DNA from: Motiliproteus sp041586735
GTDB lineage: Bacteria > Pseudomonadota > Gammaproteobacteria > Pseudomonadales > Balneatricaceae
Reading direction: 5' to 3'
Length of the DNA: 64,000 nucleotides
NCBI GenBank assembly: GCA_041586735.1
Contig: JBFGZQ010000003.1
Location: forward strand, 167,932-231,931
The position numbers and the translations under genes are program-made. The notes beneath the pieces were generated by a model. The model was not told the DNA's origin. It did not search any database and saw nothing but the letters and a program-made list of their open reading frames with translations. Shown one piece after another: positions 60,654 through 64,000 of the stretch (position 1 is the stretch's first letter; each line of letters begins with the position of its first letter).

Positions 60654-61115
60654 ATGACCGTCGATGACTTTCAACAGTTACTAGCGCCTATTACTGATTT
60701 TATCTGCGACCAACCGATCCAACCGGTATTGGCCGACCGCCTCAACCGCCAATTCCCAGCCGATGGTAAGCTGTTTAACCACATTGAGACGGCTTGTCAT
60801 CAAGCGATTGCCGATGGTTGGATGTGTGCCCAGGGGACGACAGGAAGGCGGTTTGGCCGTGTCATTGAATCCTGCGACGCAACAGCGGGGTTCAGTATCG
60901 ACGTGGTCGATTTGACTGATATCCAGGGCCCCCATCACCGCCACCCACTAGGCGAAATATGTATGGTATTGCCTATGACCGAAGGCGCCTGTTTTGATGG
61001 CGCTGATCGGGGCTGGTGCGTCTATCCACCGGGATCCACGCACCGACCAACAGTGACTGGCGGTGAGGCACTGGTTCTCTATATGCTCCCCGACGGCCAG
61101 ATCGAGTTCAGCTGA
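60654..61115 (+). CDS. DUF4863 family protein
   Basis: 153 residues. The N-terminal helices (TVDDFQQLLAPITDFICDQ) are followed by a beta-rich cupin-like part with GPHHRHPLGEICMVLPMTEG and GWCVYPPGSTHRPTVTGGEA. The His cluster in HHRHPLGE and the later His suggest a metal site. The family includes 4-hydroxylaminobenzoate lyases and recurs near benzoyl-CoA pathway genes, but a role in this route is not established. It lies 187 bases after livF and may have its own promoter. Confidence 0.75.
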   Translation: MTVDDFQQLLAPITDFICDQPIQPVLADRLNRQFPADGKLFNHIETACHQAIADGWMCAQGTTGRRFGRVIESCDATAGFSIDVVDLTDIQGPHHRHPLGEICMVLPMTEGACFDGADRGWCVYPPGSTHRPTVTGGEALVLYMLPDGQIEFS

Positions 61116-61260
61116 TATGGGCCAGAGGTTGCGAGTACCCAGAGGCTACGAACATAAAACCATTCTGCTTGATTAGGATCCTGGCCGTAGCGGCAGCGCC
61201 GCTAAAACCCTGCTGGCGAGTGATCAGGAGCAGCACAGGCTGTGCTATTCGGGCCGCGCG

Positions 61261-62196
61261 CTATTTTCGACTGGCAAGACGCATCAATATCGACATGCAC
61301 TTATTAATCAATTCGGCAGCACAGGCATCCGGGGTCCGAGCCGAGGTATCCACCATGTTATTGGCCGCGCGGTAATAAGGCTCGCGCTCGGTGAGAATAA
61401 GTTGCAGGTCGTCCATCGCCTTCTGACTGGCTGCCATCGGTCGTAGATCTCCCTGCGCCATAACCCGCGCCATGTGTTCCTCAGGATTCGCTTTGATCCA
61501 CACCGTGTAAAAATGCTCACGGACGTAGCTATAGCTCTCCTTTTCTGACACCAGGCTGCCTCCAATTTCGAGCACCACAGCATCATAATTATCCCGAACA
61601 TAGTCGAGCGCCTGGCGTTCGAGCTTACGATACGCCTTTTGCCCGAATAGGGTCAGCAACTCCTGCAGATCAAAACCACCTAGCTGCTCAATCACATCAC
61701 TGAGCCGCACAAAGGGGATATCAACAGCATCAGCCAGCAAGCGCCCCAGGGTACTTTTGCCCGCTCCACGCAGGCCGATCAAGGCCACCCCTTTACAGCG
61801 CTGGAGATTGACACCTTCAAGAGTAATCGAAAACGTCTGCTGCAAAACTTGATGGGCCTGCTGCAACTGCTCGGGGGACAAGCCATCCAGTAACTTTTGC
61901 AGCGGTTCCAGTTGGGTATAGGTATGGCTATCAGCCAGCAAAATATCCTTAAGCTCGACATGCATCGCCTCCGCCAATCGCCACAGTAACGATATCGACA
62001 TGTTGGCTTTACCCGTTTCCACCTGTGCCAGATAGCGCTCAGAGATACCAGAATGCTGAGACAGCACCTTTCGCGTCATACCACGCTGCGCTCGCCGCCC
62101 CCTGACCAGCTTGGCGATCTGCTGAACGTAGGCGGCCAGCGCCTGCTGACTCTGCTCACTGGTCTCTTGCTGCAACAGCGCTTCTGTATGATTCAT
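61261..62196 (-). CDS. boxR: BoxR-type regulator: HTH domain fused to a shikimate-kinase-like domain
   Basis: 311 residues. An N-terminal XRE helix-turn-helix (KVLSQHSGISERYLAQVETG) is joined through a helical linker to a shikimate kinase-like domain with P-loop GLRGAGKSTLGRLL and EIGGSLVSEKESY. BzdR and BoxR have this build; the kinase-like domain binds benzoyl-CoA and releases repression. So the benzoate genes here seem to have two controls, this one and the sigma54 pair. Direct repeats lie just upstream of its start. Confidence 0.88.
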   Translation of the reverse strand: MNHTEALLQQETSEQSQQALAAYVQQIAKLVRGRRAQRGMTRKVLSQHSGISERYLAQVETGKANMSISLLWRLAEAMHVELKDILLADSHTYTQLEPLQKLLDGLSPEQLQQAHQVLQQTFSITLEGVNLQRCKGVALIGLRGAGKSTLGRLLADAVDIPFVRLSDVIEQLGGFDLQELLTLFGQKAYRKLERQALDYVRDNYDAVVLEIGGSLVSEKESYSYVREHFYTVWIKANPEEHMARVMAQGDLRPMAASQKAMDDLQLILTEREPYYRAANNMVDTSARTPDACAAELINKCMSILMRLASRK

Positions 62197-62241
62197 GGTA
62201 CCCCCTAATAGAAACTCAGTGGAAGCTTACCTACTGTTCAG

Positions 62242-62322
62242 CCAATGATCTATAGCTCCAATGATCTATAGTTCCAGTGACATACAGCTCCCGCTTATTT
62301 GCTAGGTTCCATTGATCTATGC
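62242..62322. repeat. 16-bp direct repeats upstream of the BoxR-type gene
   Basis: CCAATGATCTATAGCT (62242-62257), CCAATGATCTATAGTT (62258-62273) and a degenerate CCAGTGACATACAGCT (62274-62289) are contiguous; a fourth partial copy CCATTGATCTATGCC starts at 62309. They occupy the promoter region of the regulator. Confidence 0.7.
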
Positions 62323-62380
62323 CGTCATCCACCACCGCTGCCGAGCACGGATACTCCCGCGCCATATGCCAGAGTGGTAC

Positions 62381-63586
62381 TTAGATCCGCTCGATAATCG
62401 TTGCCACACCCTGACCCACGCCGATACACATGGTACAGAGTGCATACCGGCCACCGCTCCGCTGTAACTGATACAGCGCCGTTGTGACCAATCGCGCCCC
62501 ACTCATCCCCAGCGGATGTCCCAACGCTATCGCGCCACCCTGTGGATTAACCCTGGCATCGTCGTCAGCTAAACCCAGTTCACGGGTTACCGACAGCGCC
62601 TGAGCAGCAAAAGCCTCATTGAGTTCGATAAGATCCATCTGCTCTAGGGTCAAGCCACTGATGGCCAACACTTTACGTACGGCGGGAGCCGGTCCAAACC
62701 CCATAATTCGGGGATCAACGCCGGCGAAAGCACTGGCGACCACCCGTGCCCGCGGTGTTAAGCCAAATTTTTGCACTGCGGCTGCCGAGGCCAGCAATAA
62801 CGCGCAGGCACCGTCATTGACGCCCGAGGCGTTACCGGCGGTGACCGTCCCCGACGCCGATACCACGCCTTTCAGCCTGGCCAGCGATTCCAGGGTAATA
62901 TCGGGGCGCAAGTGCTCATCCGCATCGACTTGCAAGGCAGCGCCCTTGCGCTGCGGTATGCTCACCGGCACAATCTCTTCAGCAAACAAACCTGCAGCCT
63001 GCGCCTTCGCCGCCCGTTGCTGACTGCGCCAAGCCAAGGCATCCTGATCCTGACGCGAAATGGAAAACTCTTGCGCCAGATTTTCAGCAGTCTCCGGCAT
63101 CGAATCAACCCCGTACTGCGATCGCATCTGCGGATTGACAAAGCGCCAGCCGATGGTGGTGTCATAGATCTCCGCCTGACGTGAAAAAGCCGTTGTCGCC
63201 TTCGGCATCACGAAGGGCGCGCGCGACATCGACTCCACTCCGCCAGCGATCATCAACTGTGCTTCACCGGCTTTTATCGCCCGTGAGGCCACGGATACCG
63301 CATCCAGACCCGAGCCGCACAGACGATTCAGCGTCACCCCTGGCACCGTCGACGGCAGCCCCGCTAACAGCGCGGCCATCCGCCCCACATTACGATTGTC
63401 CTCCCCAGCTTGATTGGCACAACCGTAGATAAGATCGTCTACGGTCTGCCAATCCACCTGCGGATTTCGATCCATCAAAGCTTTAATAGGAATCGCACCC
63501 AGATTGTCAGTGCGTACCTCTGCTAAAGCTCCGCCGTAACGGCCAATGGGCGTTCGGATCGCATCACAGATATAGGCGTCTTGCAT
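62381..63586 (-). CDS. pcaF: 3-oxoadipyl-CoA thiolase / acetyl-CoA acyltransferase
   Basis: 401 residues. The active-site Cys is in NRLCGSGLDAVSVASRAI, the His in NPQGGAIALGHPLGMSGARL and the second Cys in YALCTMCIGVGQGVATI. Length and sequence fit PcaF-type thiolases that split 3-oxoadipyl-CoA into succinyl-CoA and acetyl-CoA, the last step of the box and beta-ketoadipate routes. Location supports this assignment over a general thiolase. Confidence 0.88.
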   Translation of the reverse strand: MQDAYICDAIRTPIGRYGGALAEVRTDNLGAIPIKALMDRNPQVDWQTVDDLIYGCANQAGEDNRNVGRMAALLAGLPSTVPGVTLNRLCGSGLDAVSVASRAIKAGEAQLMIAGGVESMSRAPFVMPKATTAFSRQAEIYDTTIGWRFVNPQMRSQYGVDSMPETAENLAQEFSISRQDQDALAWRSQQRAAKAQAAGLFAEEIVPVSIPQRKGAALQVDADEHLRPDITLESLARLKGVVSASGTVTAGNASGVNDGACALLLASAAAVQKFGLTPRARVVASAFAGVDPRIMGFGPAPAVRKVLAISGLTLEQMDLIELNEAFAAQALSVTRELGLADDDARVNPQGGAIALGHPLGMSGARLVTTALYQLQRSGGRYALCTMCIGVGQGVATIIERI

Positions 63587-63846
63587 ATGTATTCTCCAAA
63601 TTGATAGGGTATCCAGACCGTTGCTCAGGGACTTTGCTGCACATTAGCATGGCAGCTGGCGGATAACAGGGGTGATCGCCTGCTTAACTCAACGCCGACC
63701 GATCCCGAAACGGCGAATGACCGCGGACCGCCGGTCACCGACCCGGCTATCTGCGGCTCTATTGCCTGCCGTTGCAGGTCGGCGCCTTAGTCATCGTCCA
63801 GCCCTTGAATTCACAACGGCTGGTTGATAGTGGCCAAACCGACGAT

Positions 63847-64000
63847 TCAGCCGGAAAATGCCTGAATACCGGTGATCGCCCGACCCAGGATCAGGCCGTG
63901 GATATCGTAGGTGCCTTCGTAGGTGTTGACCGCTTCGAGATTCATCACATGGCGAATGATATGGAACTCGTCGGCAATGCCGTTGCCGCCGTGCATATCC
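63847..64000 (-). CDS. gcdH: Glutaryl-CoA dehydrogenase, C-terminal end only
   Basis: About 50 codons before the right edge: DMHGGNGIADEFHIIRHVMN then LEAVNTYEGTYDIHGLILGR and AITGIQAFSG and stop. This is the C-terminus of glutaryl-CoA dehydrogenase, including the catalytic Glu in NTYEGTYD. The rest of the gene is outside the window. The 260 bases between it and the thiolase gene contain no gene I can support. Confidence 0.88.
   Translation of the reverse strand, partial: DMHGGNGIADEFHIIRHVMNLEAVNTYEGTYDIHGLILGRAITGIQAFSG

Noticed and set aside
63600..63840. Plus-strand frame reading GYLRLYCLPLQVGALVIVQP between the thiolase and gcdH
   Set aside because: It vaguely resembles a sensor-kinase periplasmic strand, but it is short, starts after a stop without an ATG and has no supporting context.

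Overview
The window comes from a gammaproteobacterial chromosome of moderate GC. The evidence is the gene content and order: bioBFHCD operon, aa3 cytochrome oxidase cluster with a cytochrome c-fused subunit II, minCDE, xseA, rlmD, srkA/trmO, fklB. The order resembles Pseudomonadales/Oceanospirillales. A marine or estuarine aromatic-degrading oceanospirillum-like bacterium fits best, but the species cannot be named from the sequence.

Layout. 0-9 kb: ygiQ 5' end, an ABC-class ATPase, a membrane-anchored TAXI solute receptor, a spermidine-synthase-like methyltransferase, a patatin lipase, and a lambda O / lambda P-like replication gene pair. 9-25.8 kb: housekeeping genes (purU, phhB, xseA, an M23 peptidase, fklB, an esterase, the biotin operon, comF, srkA, trmO, rlmD). 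They are interrupted at the 3' end of trmO by a 2-kb low-GC island. The island holds a GIY-YIG/DUF4357 protein, integron attC-like sites and a yefM-yoeB toxin-antitoxin cassette, and is flanked by an imperfect direct repeat of the trmO end. 25.9-35 kb: CBS and YIP1 proteins, then the complete cytochrome c oxidase and heme A set on the minus strand. 35.4 kb: tRNA-Val(GAC) with promoter and terminator.

35.6-49.5 kb is a light and singlet-oxygen region. It contains a YbgA-type protein, a CarH-like MerR/B12 regulator with both cobalamin motifs, and minCDE. These are followed by photolyase, NTF2-like, SDR remnant, DUF6134, DUF3833, MFS remnant, cyclopropane fatty acid synthase, DUF1365 and FAD oxidoreductase genes, and then ECF sigma RpoE, its zinc anti-sigma ChrR and a BLUF photoreceptor. 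Two divergent promoters with the same -35 (TGATCC), spacing (16) and -10 (CGTAAT) lie between the FAD oxidoreductase operon and rpoE-chrR. They look like direct targets of this sigma factor. Two operon members (SDR, MFS) are reduced to terminal pieces by large in-frame deletions.

49.5-64 kb is a benzoate region for the aerobic benzoyl-CoA (box) route. It has a boxB remnant, a histidine kinase/sigma54 activator pair, benzoate-CoA ligase behind a good -24/-12 promoter with an upstream 11-bp inverted repeat, a Tat-exported ABC importer (SBP-LivHMGF), a DUF4863 protein, a BoxR-type HTH/shikimate-kinase-like regulator, a 3-oxoadipyl-CoA thiolase and the end of a glutaryl-CoA dehydrogenase. Intact boxABC are not in the window.

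The points most worth checking are the paired ECF promoters, the sigma54 control of benzoate genes, the lambda O/P-like pair with its leader hairpin, the trmO-inserted integron-like island, and the in-frame-deleted operon genes.
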